From Siphonodentalium dalli (lineage: Eukaryota; Mollusca; Scaphopoda; Gadilida; Siphonodentaliidae): a stretch of 64,000 nucleotides of DNA. The first letter of the stretch is position 1. Each line of letters starts with the position of its first letter. The notes under the pieces were generated by a model. The model was not told where the DNA came from, ran no database searches, and saw only the letters and a list, made by a program, of their open reading frames with translations. Position numbers and translations under genes: made by a program. Location: NCBI GenBank assembly GCA_032622095.1, contig CP136066.1, positions 189,382,716-189,446,715 on the forward strand. The letters run 5' to 3'. Below, one piece after another: positions 1 to 11,882 of this stretch.

Positions 1-2056
1 AGTAACAATTATCGGTGAATCACTCATCCATAGAGAAACCAGGTTCATTTTAACTTCAGACTGTCAGGGAGGTGGCGACGATGTCACAGTGGGGTTGTCT
101 CCCCCCCACCCCCATAAATGTTTCCTTCCAAGTGGCCAGTTTCATACCGGTATAATCTGGATGAATCGTATCATTTAGTATAAGGTATATTGCAGTCTGA
201 TAGATATCCAGACTCGTAAGAAAGAAATGAAACACGGTCTAATTTTATTTAGACTGGGTCTATTGATATGTTTTTTTTTAAATAACGTGAACTTTGTTGT
301 CACAATTTGGGATTTTGTTTTTTAAATGTGTCCAATTGGCGCGTTGTCATCAGATAACTTAATACAGTAATGCCCAAAGTAATTGACCACTTAACCACAG
401 CAGAATTATGGGTAATTTTTCAGGATTTAGTTGGAAATATGGCTTGTTGCCATTCATCGGAAAGCTCTCGACGAGAGCTTTCCAACGAATAGCAACAAGC
501 CATATTTCCAACTAAATCCTGAATTATTTTCCATAATCCTGGTGTGGTTAAGGGGTCAATTACTTTGGGTATTACTGTATGTTCTTTTTCAAAAGCAACG
601 CATGACAGTTGTGGGAAACGACAAAACATGTGGTGAGAAATGGCCAAATATATGGTGCGAAACAACCAAACACGTGGGGCAAAGTGTACGAAACAACAAT
701 AGTACACATATGGGAGGCAAAATTCACATTTAATTGTTAATCACTCTTAAGTGTAATTCATTATGCTTAAGCATAAATTTAAGCTTAATGCGCAATGCCT
801 AAATGTAATTTAGATTTCCATTATACCATACTTAAGCGTATTACATTATGCTTATGCGTAATTCATTTACGATCACACATAATGCATTTACGCTAAAGTA
901 AAGCGTAATAGAATTGGAAAAACTCCCCTGAAGCTGAAATTGATGCAGTCAATTACGATGCTAGTAATCTTACCATCCGCCCAGAACATTAAACCTTACT
1001 AAGTTAGATACATGTAGGCCTACCATTACATATAACGTTGCAAGGCAATACAAACCAATTATGCTTAAGCATAATGGAGTTACGCTTAAGCGTAATCAGC
1101 CATTAAATGTTAGATTAATCTCCCATATAGTACTTAATATATGCAATGATACTAGTAATGTTGTTGTTTGAGCCATCCAAAATTATGTTGGAGTATAAAT
1201 ATAAGCAGCAAGCGAAATAATTGAAAAATAATTTATTATATATGATAAACAAGCATAATTTTTAAATATTTAAGCAATAGCTCCTTGTTAGCATTGTTGA
1301 AAACACTCCATACTGTTGTTCCCCTCGCAGAGCAGATAGAAAACCGTCAATATCACGACATCAACAACCGACTGTTCCAGGTAGTTCAATTCCACAGTTG
1401 TTTTAACAAAGAAGGAGTGTTCGTATTGTGAGCTGCTGGTACGCAGAAGTTGGAACGATTCTGTGTTGTTACACACCTCCTTCTCCACCGGATTTTGATT
1501 GACACAGTCCTAAAATTTTGTTGGCTGTATTTCCCTTGTGTCTTTCTTCTCGTGTTTTAGATAATCAGGCTTTAGGCAGGGCTGAAACCAACCCCTTGAC
1601 TATTTTGTGGTACTGAACCAGTCACTGTTCTTTCCTTCATTCTTCGAGGGGTGGTAGCTTTACCTCAAACAGCATGCCTGTGACTGATCCATCATCTCGT
1701 CTGTATTTGTTCTTTTCTGTATTTGTTCTTTAAGTCAACATGACCGCTTTCGCAGATTGCTGCTTCCAGCAAGGAAGGATACGCACTACGTTCATGACTG
1801 AACTAGAGTTGCACATACTTCCGAGTGTGACTTGATGTGGTATTGAAAACAACAGGTATTTATCTGGCATGTCCGATTGGAACTTGTATAGATGTTGGTG
1901 TATTTATTTTTGAATTTTATATTCAATATTGATATTTCAAATCTGACAAATTAATATGTAGGTCAAGTGATGTAATTCCAGAAAAAATTTATCAAAAATA
2001 TATTTATTGCAAAATTTTATAATTTACAAAGCGGACCCACCAGATAAATACCTGCT
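1..2056. repeat. Left copy of a 3138-bp-period direct duplication (starts before the window)
   Basis: Positions 1-2056 reappear at 3139-5194 with a constant offset of 3138. I noticed one difference, G at about 1367 versus T at about 4505. The match stops at 2056/5194, where this copy runs into a G-rich tract. The block contains a foldback (361-580) and several short palindromes around TTAAGCATAA. I see no convincing gene in it. Near-identity implies a recent duplication or an assembly duplicate. Confidence 0.95.
361..580. repeat. Foldback element, about 100-bp arms
   Basis: The two halves are reverse complements with a very short loop near 470. The ends read AATACAGTAATGCCCAAAGT and, on the other strand, ATACAGTAATACCCAAAGT. 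Long open frames on both strands here are by-products of the palindrome. The same element recurs at 3499-3718 in the second copy of the tandem block. Confidence 0.9.
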
Positions 2057-3138
2057 CTGGAGGGGGGGGGGGTGTTAATATATATTCAGACACGTATGTT
2101 ACTTTTTTACCTTTGACCATTTCTGCAATTCACCCAGCCCCGCAACCAATTTCTTTCCCTCTTTACAACTGTTTTCCCCAAGCATTTTTCAACACCCCTC
2201 CCCATCTGTCTGTCTGAATATATATGTGGAAATTCTATGAGGAAAAAAACTATTTTTTTCCTCACAGAAACCCCACTGTGAAAATATTTCAGTGAATTTT
2301 GTGTTAACTAAAGCTATTGTTCTTGTTTAATATTACAGTTTTCACCACTTTTACATGAAATATTAAATGGACCAATGCACTCGCAGTGCGGCAGTGGGTA
2401 AAATGTGCAAATATATTCGATAAAAACATCACCTATTAGAAGAACATGGAGAAATAGATCAACTTTGCTCGATTGGCTTAAAGATGGATCATCTCTTCCT
2501 CAATTGTTTTCTATAATTTCTAGGGTATAAAATAATAATGATAAGTCAAGTTGTCAAAGACACCAGTCCAGAAACGCTTCTATCATTTAATATTACAACT
2601 GATTGATAATCAGTTGGGACAATCTTTTTTCACTATTTCCCTGCTTGCTGGGCTCCGAACGTTTCCTCAAGCAGTAAAATGTCACAAATTATTTGTAGGT
2701 ATACTAGTATATATACCAGAAAATTCAAAATAGAATGAACAGTAATTGATAGAAGCATTTCCGGACATTATTTTATACCCAGGAAAATATATAAAACTTG
2801 TAATAAGAATATATAGACCATCTTTAAACTGTAATCAAAATATGAAACGGAGATTATTCCTTAAGAAATAATTTCAAGAGAGTACACTGATTTTCTAACC
2901 TTTCAACTCAATCAACCTATATAATTAGGAGGCACAAGTTTGAAGTCAGAATCACTGAGTGCATTCTATTCACAACCGAAGGGGTTCAGAAACTTAAAAA
3001 AAAAACTCAATATACATGTGATTGGTATATACACACGTATGTACTGATAACCTATTTTAGTATGAAATTTTCTCCAGTCTTCATATACGCTATTACCATA
3101 CGCTTGTGTATATACGCATTTTGTTATGAGAGGCCAAA
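2057..3138. other. Spacer between the tandem copies, no gene seen
   Basis: A G-tract near 2062-2071 is followed by AT-rich sequence with an A-run near 2998-3005. No domain-like reading frame, splice pattern or repeat family could be recognised. Confidence 0.6.
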
Positions 3139-5194
3139 AGTAACAATTATCGGTGAATCACTCATCCATAGAGAAACCAGGTTCATTTTAACTTCAGACT
3201 GTCAGGGAGGTGGCGACGATGTCACAGTGGGGTTGTCTCCCCCCCACCCCCATAAATGTTTCCTTCCAAGTGGCCAGTTTCATACCGGTATAATCTGGAT
3301 GAATCGTATCATTTAGTATAAGGTATATTGCAGTCTGATAGATATCCAGACTCGTAAGAAAGAAATGAAACACGGTCTAATTTTATTTAGACTGGGTCTA
3401 TTGATATGTTTTTTTTTAAATAACGTGAACTTTGTTGTCACAATTTGGGATTTTGTTTTTTAAATGTGTCCAATTGGCGCGTTGTCATCAGATAACTTAA
3501 TACAGTAATGCCCAAAGTAATTGACCACTTAACCACAGCAGAATTATGGGTAATTTTTCAGGATTTAGTTGGAAATATGGCTTGTTGCCATTCATCGGAA
3601 AGCTCTCGACGAGAGCTTTCCAACGAATAGCAACAAGCCATATTTCCAACTAAATCCTGAATTATTTTCCATAATCCTGGTGTGGTTAAGGGGTCAATTA
3701 CTTTGGGTATTACTGTATGTTCTTTTTCAAAAGCAACGCATGACAGTTGTGGGAAACGACAAAACATGTGGTGAGAAATGGCCAAATATATGGTGCGAAA
3801 CAACCAAACACGTGGGGCAAAGTGTACGAAACAACAATAGTACACATATGGGAGGCAAAATTCACATTTAATTGTTAATCACTCTTAAGTGTAATTCATT
3901 ATGCTTAAGCATAAATTTAAGCTTAATGCGCAATGCCTAAATGTAATTTAGATTTCCATTATACCATACTTAAGCGTATTACATTATGCTTATGCGTAAT
4001 TCATTTACGATCACACATAATGCATTTACGCTAAAGTAAAGCGTAATAGAATTGGAAAAACTCCCCTGAAGCTGAAATTGATGCAGTCAATTACGATGCT
4101 AGTAATCTTACCATCCGCCCAGAACATTAAACCTTACTAAGTTAGATACATGTAGGCCTACCATTACATATAACGTTGCAAGGCAATACAAACCAATTAT
4201 GCTTAAGCATAATGGAGTTACGCTTAAGCGTAATCAGCCATTAAATGTTAGATTAATCTCCCATATAGTACTTAATATATGCAATGATACTAGTAATGTT
4301 GTTGTTTGAGCCATCCAAAATTATGTTGGAGTATAAATATAAGCAGCAAGCGAAATAATTGAAAAATAATTTATTATATATGATAAACAAGCATAATTTT
4401 TAAATATTTAAGCAATAGCTCCTTGTTAGCATTGTTGAAAACACTCCATACTGTTGTTCCCCTCGCAGAGCAGATAGAAAACCGTCAATATCACGACATC
4501 AACAACCTACTGTTCCAGGTAGTTCAATTCCACAGTTGTTTTAACAAAGAAGGAGTGTTCGTATTGTGAGCTGCTGGTACGCAGAAGTTGGAACGATTCT
4601 GTGTTGTTACACACCTCCTTCTCCACCGGATTTTGATTGACACAGTCCTAAAATTTTGTTGGCTGTATTTCCCTTGTGTCTTTCTTCTCGTGTTTTAGAT
4701 AATCAGGCTTTAGGCAGGGCTGAAACCAACCCCTTGACTATTTTGTGGTACTGAACCAGTCACTGTTCTTTCCTTCATTCTTCGAGGGGTGGTAGCTTTA
4801 CCTCAAACAGCATGCCTGTGACTGATCCATCATCTCGTCTGTATTTGTTCTTTTCTGTATTTGTTCTTTAAGTCAACATGACCGCTTTCGCAGATTGCTG
4901 CTTCCAGCAAGGAAGGATACGCACTACGTTCATGACTGAACTAGAGTTGCACATACTTCCGAGTGTGACTTGATGTGGTATTGAAAACAACAGGTATTTA
5001 TCTGGCATGTCCGATTGGAACTTGTATAGATGTTGGTGTATTTATTTTTGAATTTTATATTCAATATTGATATTTCAAATCTGACAAATTAATATGTAGG
5101 TCAAGTGATGTAATTCCAGAAAAAATTTATCAAAAATATATTTATTGCAAAATTTTATAATTTACAAAGCGGACCCACCAGATAAATACCTGCT
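3139..5194. repeat. Right copy of the tandem duplication
   Basis: Matches 1-2056 at offset 3138. It includes the foldback at 3499-3718. The match ends inside an inverted repeat (4944-5259), so the duplication breakpoint coincides with a palindrome arm. Confidence 0.95.
3499..3718. repeat. Foldback element, second copy
   Basis: Identical by eye to 361-580, with arms of about 100 bp meeting near 3608. It was carried along in the tandem duplication. Confidence 0.9.
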
Positions 5195-5259
5195 GTTTCT
5201 TATAGTACCACATCAAGTCACACTCAGAAGACTGAGAAGTATGCAGGTATGTGCAACTC
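4944..5259. repeat. Inverted repeat at the tandem breakpoint
   Basis: The left arm starts GAGTTGCACATAC and contains AGTGTGACTTGATGTGGTA and AGGTATTTATCTGG. The right arm contains their reverse complements between about 5178 and 5259. The left tandem copy keeps only one arm, because the match breaks at 2056. Confidence 0.75.
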
Positions 5260-5312
5260 CGTAACTTTCAGAATTTTGCTCCGCAGATTTGCATGGAAAT
5301 CCACTGTGACAT

Positions 5313-5444
5313 TCACTTCCCAAAATCCATGGCGGAAGACACCCCATTCGCTGCTCTTTCCAATTTTTCGGCATCTTCGCGCTGACGAAAACGTCTTATT
5401 TGATCGCATTTTGCCAATTTAAGCTCAATATATATCGTCTTTTT
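5313..5444 (-). other. Possible 3' terminal exon of an unknown gene
   Basis: On the minus strand a frame of about 43 codons runs from a possible acceptor (CGTTAG before AAAAAGACG) to a TGA at 5313-5315. The peptide is highly charged and helix-prone, rich in Arg, Glu and Lys (for example RRFRQREDAEKLERAA). I recognise no family. It may be chance; its only support is composition. Confidence 0.2.
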
Positions 5445-5599
5445 CTAACGATATCCTGAAACCATGCTTGCTGTCACTGACAAAACAGGTACCGGTATAC
5501 CCCCAATCTATTTATAGCAATCAGGGGAGATAAACCATGCATGCAGTTTGAGGAAGCGTTAGGAACAGGCAGTTAACAGCTGATTTCAAACAACAACAA

Positions 5600-6640
5600 C
5601 ATGGTGGCGATTATTTTTGAGTCACTTTAAGTAAAATAGTTTTTTACTTCAGTGAAATAAAAAATGACCGTTATTTTACTTAAGTAAAATAAAATATGAT
5701 TTTATTTCACTTAAGTAAAATAAATTGTCATTTTATTTTACTTAAGTAAAATTAATATTAAATAGCGGTTTGGCTTGCCATACAACTAGCCCTGCATGTG
5801 CCTGAATAAACATTGTAAGTCTGTTTTTATTCACGGATTCTAGGACGGGTGGTGTATAATAAGCACAAACAGACACGTGTGTTAATGGGTTTGTCGATAG
5901 GCCAATTGTGCATGTCACAGCGGAAGAATAAGAGCCGAGGCTGCGCCACTCGTTCTACCCTTCCGCGCTAGCACTCGCGTCATATCAACAAATCCATTAA
6001 CCTCAATCCTAACATCGCGTGACACGTGTTACTCGTATTGAATATCAATCGCTATCTAATCGTGAACTCCGATTAAGTGTATTTCGCTATCTACTCGTGT
6101 GTGTGTATTGCGTATTGGAATTGGAATTGCGCATGCGTCGGATCCGTGTCGGTTGGGTTTTGAAATCGCTCCAACGACTACATGACATTTTAGCTCTAAA
6201 ATCCACTTAAATCAACATTATTCGGAACCAATCTGTCGCCAAAAAGTAATTACATATGCTGATCTAACTTTACTTTGAAAAGTCATTGTATATTCTGGAA
6301 AATGGACCCCGGAAAGGAATCATGACGGCGCAAAGCTAGCAAAGATCTCACACCACCGCCATTGAAGGAGGCCAGAATGGAGTCACCTAACAGCCATGAA
6401 GATTCGACATTCGGTGAGATCACTTCATGTATAACACAAACATGTCATGTTCTAAATGGAGAGGTAATTGTGGGCAAAATTCTTCTATTATGGCAGAAAC
6501 TGTTGATGTTGGAAAATACTGTGCTCAAAACACCCATGAATTCGATAGTAAATCAACAAACACCAGAACATCCCTTTCTGCCAAAGAATCCGAATGATAG
6601 CAAAGACACAATTATTATTGTTATATCTCAGAAAATGGAC
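5600..6640. repeat. Segmental duplication block A, copy 1
   Basis: Closely matches 59431-60054 plus 61586-61975, which are split by a Helitron-like insertion. It starts inside a foldback built of TTTTACTTAAGTAAAAT units whose full form is at 59091-59599. It includes TAAATAGCGGTTTGGCTTGCC, then a stretch with ACACGTG motifs, and ends near the ORF1-like reading frame. Confidence 0.85.
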
Positions 6641-6895
6641 AAACAGTTTTTGGATGCAATTCATGAAGTAAAGTCTGATATTTGCAATTCCGGAACACGG
6701 TTATCGAAAGTTGAAAATATGCTTGATCAAATGACGAGCAAATTCAACGAAGTCAAACACACATCAAATAATTCAGCCCGTGCTTTGGAACAATTCGCAC
6801 ACACCAACAGAATGTATGACCCAATGGCGCATTTTTTATGTTCATGTGATAATGATCCTTCAAATTTCGATGTAATGATTGTAATGATTCAATGA
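6362..6895 (+). pseudogene. ORF1-like coiled-coil fragment of a retroelement
   Basis: A 177-codon frame whose middle (roughly residues 95-140) has hydrophobic heptads, as in DAIHEVKSDICNSGTRLSK, resembling the coiled coil of L1-type ORF1 proteins. No RNA-binding domain follows, and the frame ends in low-complexity sequence just before a TA microsatellite. The related sequence at 61716-62000 is shifted and broken. Upstream, an in-frame TGA follows MDPGKES. The best reading is a decayed ORF1; a chance frame is not excluded. Confidence 0.35.
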
Positions 6896-6924
6896 TTGTT
6901 TAGTTAAATGTGAACCAGGGGAAG

Positions 6925-6927
<3 letters not shown>

Positions 6928-6982
<55 letters not shown>
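6928..6982. repeat. (TA)n microsatellite
   Basis: An uninterrupted TA run directly abuts the left arm of the foldback at 6983-7403. Confidence 0.95.
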
Positions 6983-6985
<3 letters not shown>

Positions 6986-7403
6986 CCAAAAGAATGGAGA
7001 CATGACTTATAATACGATCATTTAATACATTTGTAAGTCTAGAGGCCTTTCGTGCTTAGTATCATTGCACTCTCCAGTAGACTGTTATTGTCGTACGTAA
7101 TAGACGCAAGGGAGATAACTCTCCCATGCACTTCCGGCTATTACGTCATTAGTCAGCATTTAGTTTTGCTTTGAACAGGATTTTGAAGGACAGGATCTTC
7201 AAAATCCTGTTCAAAGCAAAACTAAATGATTACTAATGACGTAATAGCCGGAAGTGCATGGGGGAGTTATCTCCCTTGCGTCTATTACGTACGACAATAA
7301 CAGTCTACTGGAGAGTGCAATGATACTAAGCACGAAAGGCCTCTAGACTTACAAATGTATTAAATGATCGTTTTATAAGTCATGTCTCCATTCTTTTGGA
7401 TCA
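6983..7403. repeat. Large foldback MITE, about 200-bp arms
   Basis: Begins GATCCAAAAGAATGGAGACA and ends with its complement (ATTCTTTTGGATC). The arms meet near 7194 at GGATTTTGAAGGACAGGATC. The palindrome is nearly perfect over about 420 bp and sits between two TA microsatellites. No coding content. Confidence 0.93.
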
Positions 7404-7439
7404 TATATACAACTCTACGCTCAAGTACTATATAAACGG

Positions 7440-7531
<92 letters not shown>
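7440..7531. repeat. (TA)n microsatellite
   Basis: A TA run of about 90 bp right of the foldback. A tyrosine-isoleucine frame across it is an artefact. Confidence 0.95.
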
Positions 7532-7534
<3 letters not shown>

Positions 7535-7861
7535 TGTACTTTATACTTTCTTTATATCACACGATGTACGATTTATGAGAAATATACTATTGATTGTATT
7601 GTCAGAATATGCCACTCTTAGCATTGAACCTGTCCATTGCATGTGACGATTGACTGATTATGTCAGATAACGTTAATAATTCAGCCGAAGAAATTCCATA
7701 TGAAGCATCACGCGAGGGACAGCTACCTATTATCCGCCGGAAATGCGGAACATTTTTTATTATTGTGCACACGTTAGCAAATTCAACGCGCCGCGCCTTT
7801 GATCTGTATACTATGGAAGCGTATTGGTGCCATTTTGAAGAAAAAAAATTGGCCCAGAAAG

Positions 7862-8500
7862 TGCTAATTAGCACATACGTATCAGCTAATTAGCTGATCA
7901 GCTAATTAGCTGATAATAACAGCTAATTAGCACATAGTAAGCGCTAATTAGCACATACATATCAGCTAATTAGCTGATAATAACAGCTAATTAGCTGATA
8001 ATATCAGCTAATTAGCGCATACGTATCAACTAATTAGCACATGCATATCAGCTAATTAGCACATACGTATCAGCTAAGTAGCTGATAACAACAGCTAATT
8101 AGCTGATAACAACAGCTAATTAGCTTATAACAACAGCTAATTAGCACATAGTAAGTGCTAATTAGCACATACTCATCAGCTAATTAGCTGATAATAACAG
8201 CTAATTAGCTGATACTATCATCTAATTAGCGCATACGTATCAGCTAATTAGCACATGCATATCAGCTAATTATCACATACGTATCAGCTAGTTAGCTGAT
8301 AACAACAACTAATTAGCTGATAACAACAGCTAATTAGCTAATAATAACAGCTAATTGTCACATAGTAATGGCTAATTAGCACATACATAACATATCAGCT
8401 AATTAGCTGATAATAACAGCTAATTAGCTGATAATAACAGCTAATTAGCACATCTGTATCAGCTAATTAGCACATACGTATCAGCTAATTAGCTGATAAT
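7862..8500. repeat. Palindromic minisatellite of AGCTAATTAGC units
   Basis: Dozens of 10-12 bp palindromes (AGCTAATTAGCT and variants) are separated by GATAATAAC, ACATACGTATC or ACATAGTAAG spacers, forming a higher-order array. A shorter array of the same units lies at 9248-9365 on the far side of the inserted fragment. Confidence 0.93.
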
Positions 8501-8719
8501 AAATGTAGCTCTATGTAGCCTTATCATAGCTTCGAAGACTAGACTAGTGTCAGTAAAGAACTTAGTTTATGCGAGCATGGACATGGATCGTATCATACTT
8601 GTTTATTTTAGACTTGGACTTTCATATAGGGATAATTTGTACTTTCTATCAAATGTGGACGGTATTACGATCAGTCTCCGCACGTTGAAGCGAAAGTTGG
8701 TACAACTCGGATTATAAGT

Positions 8720-9215
8720 TATATAACTAGCCGATGAGCCCGACGTTGTCCGGGCTATTCAAAAACCAAATTTCAAGTCGATAGCTCTACCCAGCCCGAC
8801 GTTGTCCGGGCTATTCAAAAACCAAATTTCAAGTCGATAGCTCCACCCGTTTCCGAGATCTGGTCTGCGCATGCGCGAAGCTGGCGTCGCACGGGCTCGG
8901 CGACCCGATAAAATTCGTATCCGGGACAAGATACATTCACATAGCAAATTTCAAGTCGATAGCTCCACCCGTTTCCGATATCTCGTATGCGCATGCGCGA
9001 AGCTGGCGTCGCACGGGCTCGGCGACCCGATAAAATTCGTACCCGGGGCAAGATACATTCACATAGCAAATTTCAAGTCGATAGCTCCACCCGTTTCCGA
9101 GATCTCGTCTGCGCATGCGCGAAGCGGGCGCTGCACGGGCTCGCCAATACGACAACGACGACCGCCTGGTCAAACTACACACTCGAAATTTCTGATGAAA
9201 CAGACGTGACGATTG
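8720..9215 (-). mobile_element. Helitron-like fragment, reverse orientation
   Basis: Reverse complement of the elements at 60055-61585. On the minus strand it ends AGCCCGGACAACGTCGGGCT, a short hairpin, then CATCGGCTAG and T, as Helitron 3' ends do. It carries about three of the roughly 120-bp internal repeats (GCGCATGCGC, GGAAACGGGTGGAGC). The 5' end is truncated near 9215. It is nested in the element at 7806-9412. Confidence 0.65.
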
Positions 9216-9982
9216 GATAACTTGTCAGGCCTATATAAGAGTATTAAATTATCAGCTAATTAGCTGATAGTATCAGCTAATTAGCTGATATGTATGTGCT
9301 AATTAGCACTTACTATGTGCTAATTAGCTGTTATTATCAGCTAATTAGCTGATACGTATGTGCTAATTTTTTTTTTTTTTTAAATGGCACCAATTACGCT
9401 TCCATAGTATACGAATAGCTGGCTGAACGTTGCATAAAATGTTACACATGTAACTATAGAACCGCGTATACATACACAATTGTGATATTATTGCGCATCG
9501 CTAAATATAACGATAAATATGTTGTTTTAATAAATGTACTATAACAAAACGCTGTGAAAATTTTCAATCCAATACGTTGATGTCTACGATGTCTAAACAA
9601 ATACTTTGATAATCTCATGTGTGGATCGTCAGATTTTGTTGTACTATGCTACTTTAGAATCTGGCAGCACAGTCACGTATTTACGCGCGTTGTCAACGAC
9701 GCCGTGCTCTATTCAAAATTTGTGCTTCAGCGACCGATGCTGGTGAATCGAAAACTAAAGTTAGCAGCGACAAATGCTCGACTTCATTTACAATTGCGGA
9801 TAGTTTATGGAATGGCACCCATGCGTTCGCGGAAGGATAACAATCGAAGCCTTCGTGGTATATCACACTATTGGCATAAACTGACGAACATGCAGGAGCA
9901 CACACGCGTGGTTCTGAGTATATACATGTATTAACTCGAAAGAGAACATGTCTGAAGCGTTCTATCTTTGAGAAATACTTAC

Positions 9983-10095
9983 CAAGGCATTGACGGATCT
10001 GAGTAGAACATCCAGTGTGATGTAGACGGTAAAATTTTTATTACATTATAGTTGACTCCGCGAAACAACCGAAAACTCGTTGCGGATCCTGCAGG
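9983..10095 (-). pseudogene. Broken duplicate of Cys-loop receptor exon 2
   Basis: On the minus strand the 3' part encodes TVYITLDVLLRSVNAL and ends at the donor GCCTTG|GTAAGT, as exon 2 proper does. An in-frame TAA lies at 10046-10048, where the sister copy at 63044-63156 is open. It is therefore a pseudo-exon in this copy. Confidence 0.6.
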
Positions 10096-10404
10096 CTGAT
10101 TAAACTGAACACACAATGCATCATCAATAATGTCGTAGAAGACTCATCTCTTCAAATTATGTTTTGAGGTATAGCCAGTTTTATGTGGTGTGGTATCAAT
10201 CATAGACTTTAATTGTTGTATTATATATGTTTCTGCACATGTGTAGGATTTTCCTATGTTGTACATACTACAATATCGTTACGTCTTAGCGCCTATATAG
10301 CAGGCTGCAAGGACAAAATTATATTTTGTATTTTGTGTAGGATGTTTCAATGTTGTACGCGCATTGGAAGTAATTGACTGTGGAATGCGTTTGAAATGTA
10401 TTTT

Positions 10405-10432
10405 ATAATAATAATAATAATAATAATAATAA
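10405..10432. repeat. (ATA)n microsatellite
   Basis: About nine ATA units in the intron between the two exon-2 copies. The other copy (near 63464) has only about two, so the array expanded after the segmental duplication. Confidence 0.9.
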
Positions 10433-10522
10433 CAGGAACACAAACGCGTGGTTCTGAGTATATACATATATTAACTCGACAGACAACATGTCTGAAGCGT
10501 TCTATCTTTGAGAAATACTTAC

Positions 10523-10683
10523 CAAGGCATTGATAGATCTGAGTAGGATATCCAGTGTGACGTTTACGGCTGCTGTTGGTCTCGATGTTCCAGAGTATCC
10601 CTGGAAAGCTGGCAAACTAACGTTCATGCGCGCTACGTTGTCGTTGTCCTGGATACTAGCAGGCTGAGCACCACCGCCCATGA
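10523..10683 (-). CDS. Cys-loop receptor exon 2 (sister gene, partial)
   Basis: A 161-nt exon, phase 1 at the start and 0 at the end. The acceptor is TTATTCTTCTGCCAG and the donor TTG|GTAAGT. It encodes the N-terminal helix and first strand of a nicotinic-type ligand-binding domain: LPAFQGYSGTSRP then VNVTLDILLRSINAL, equivalent to the Y....RP....V.VTL.....I pattern of the family. It is paralogous to 63562-63716. No following exon is seen to the left in this window, so the gene either continues beyond the edge or is a dead fragment. Coding looks intact. Confidence 0.65.
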
Positions 10684-10881
10684 CTGGCAGAAGAATAAGG
10701 CCGTTAACAATTTAATGTCAAACAAAATGTTTATGAAAAATTGAAAATTTAACGCTAAAGTGCAATGAGGAAATTAAGTTTGTTCTGAACCGCCTTGTTT
10801 GTGGGTAAAGCATATTGGTGTGCGCTAAATCGAATCTCAATTGAAAGTTCCCACAGGCTAATATCTGACATATGTATTAAC

Positions 10882-11228
10882 AGAGTGAAATGAGATAAAT
10901 GCGATAAAATGATGAGATAGTATTTCATTTCTATGTTTTATATGTAACCATTATATGTACATTTATAAGTAAGTGTGTGTCTGAACAGGTACCATGACTG
11001 ACTGGGTAAGCGAATATCACACCCAGTATACACTAGAATGATGGGGGACGAAGTCAGAGTAATGCACTGGCAGGTTGACCAAAGGGCCTTTTAGAAAGTC
11101 AAACAAGGAGAACAGAATTGACTTAAAACATATTTGCCTTAAGAATATTCCCACACAATACTGATGGGTGCAAAATGCAAGGACAGTGTGGAAATGCATA
11201 TATTGATTTGTCATGTGTATCAAGTTTC
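10882..11228. other. No feature recognised
   Basis: AT-rich sequence between the duplicated block and the inverted repeat of the retroelement. Open frames here have no family resemblance. Confidence 0.5.
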
Positions 11229-11882
11229 TACGGAAGCGTAGAGGCGCCAGATGAATTATATAGTTAGCTATCCTGCAGCAAGTTACTGTTAGACATCGTG
11301 CTCAACACATAGCTAACTTGCTGCAGCAAGATACCACGGTGCACGTGTCTTCAAATAATGTAATACACGCACTTTTTTCACTTCATTGCACTGTATCTAT
11401 ACGTGTTTGACCCGGAACTGGATGAGACAAATAATCCATACATATTTATAATTTCGGCCTATAGTATATTCTGTGTACATATTTACGCAACTTGGTAAAC
11501 GTTACAATTGTCAGTAGGTAGTAAGGTTCATATAGATGCTTGACGCGCAGTATATATAACACAAATAAATAATGTGAACTAGTTCAATGTTTGTGAACAT
11601 CCATTTATCCCTAAGTAAGGCTGCAAACTCCCAACCCCACTCACTGGTACTGATTCTGTGATGTTTTTTTAAAAATGCCTTTGTTCATTCAACCTATCTT
11701 TCATTTCCTTTTTCTTTCACTTCCATTTCTCTCTTCTGCTCCCAACCCAAACACCAGAATTTCTATAACTATGTTAGAGGGCTGTAAAGTTGTACAGATA
11801 CAGACAAAAGTTTTCTGTGAAGTCACTATGAGACACCCACAGTGCCCATTCTCGGGACAAATACACTACTTATTTCCCCACT

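Larger units (their letters stand above)
7806..9412. mobile_element. 1.6-kb element with about 45-bp terminal inverted repeats
   Basis: The left end reads GTATACTATGGAAGCGTATT then GGTGCCATTTTGAAG and an A-run. The right end is the complement: a T-run, then AAATGGCACCAATTACGCTT and CCATAGTATAC. The interior holds an AGCTAATTAGC array on both sides and a Helitron-like fragment (8720-9215). No transposase frame is visible, so it is non-autonomous. The core CTAYGGAAGCGTA..GGYGCCA recurs around the retroelement at 11229-16000. Confidence 0.8.
9614..10881. repeat. Segmental duplication block B, copy 1 (receptor exon-2 region)
   Basis: Matches 62690-63877 with scattered substitutions and indels. 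It contains receptor exon 2 (10523-10683) and a broken second exon 2 (9983-10095) on the minus strand. The spacer between blocks A and B differs from the other copy, about 3 kb here versus about 0.7 kb there, because of insertions. Confidence 0.88.

Noticed and set aside
420-733. Two frames of 95-100 codons on opposite strands, also at 3558-3871
   Set aside because: Artefacts of the foldback palindrome.
1-5194. LTR retrotransposon with 2-kb LTRs
   Set aside because: The 1.08-kb interval has no gag or pol, and no primer-binding site or TG/CA ends were seen; a plain tandem duplication fits better.
7396-7578. Tyr-Ile repeat protein
   Set aside because: Translation of a TA microsatellite.
8759-9220. 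Several overlapping 60-110 codon frames on both strands
   Set aside because: Produced by a stop-poor tandem repeat of the Helitron-like fragment; the same holds for 60022-61553.
9617-9934. A 105-codon plus-strand frame in the duplicated block
   Set aside because: The other copy (62700-62990) breaks the frame, so it is not conserved as protein.
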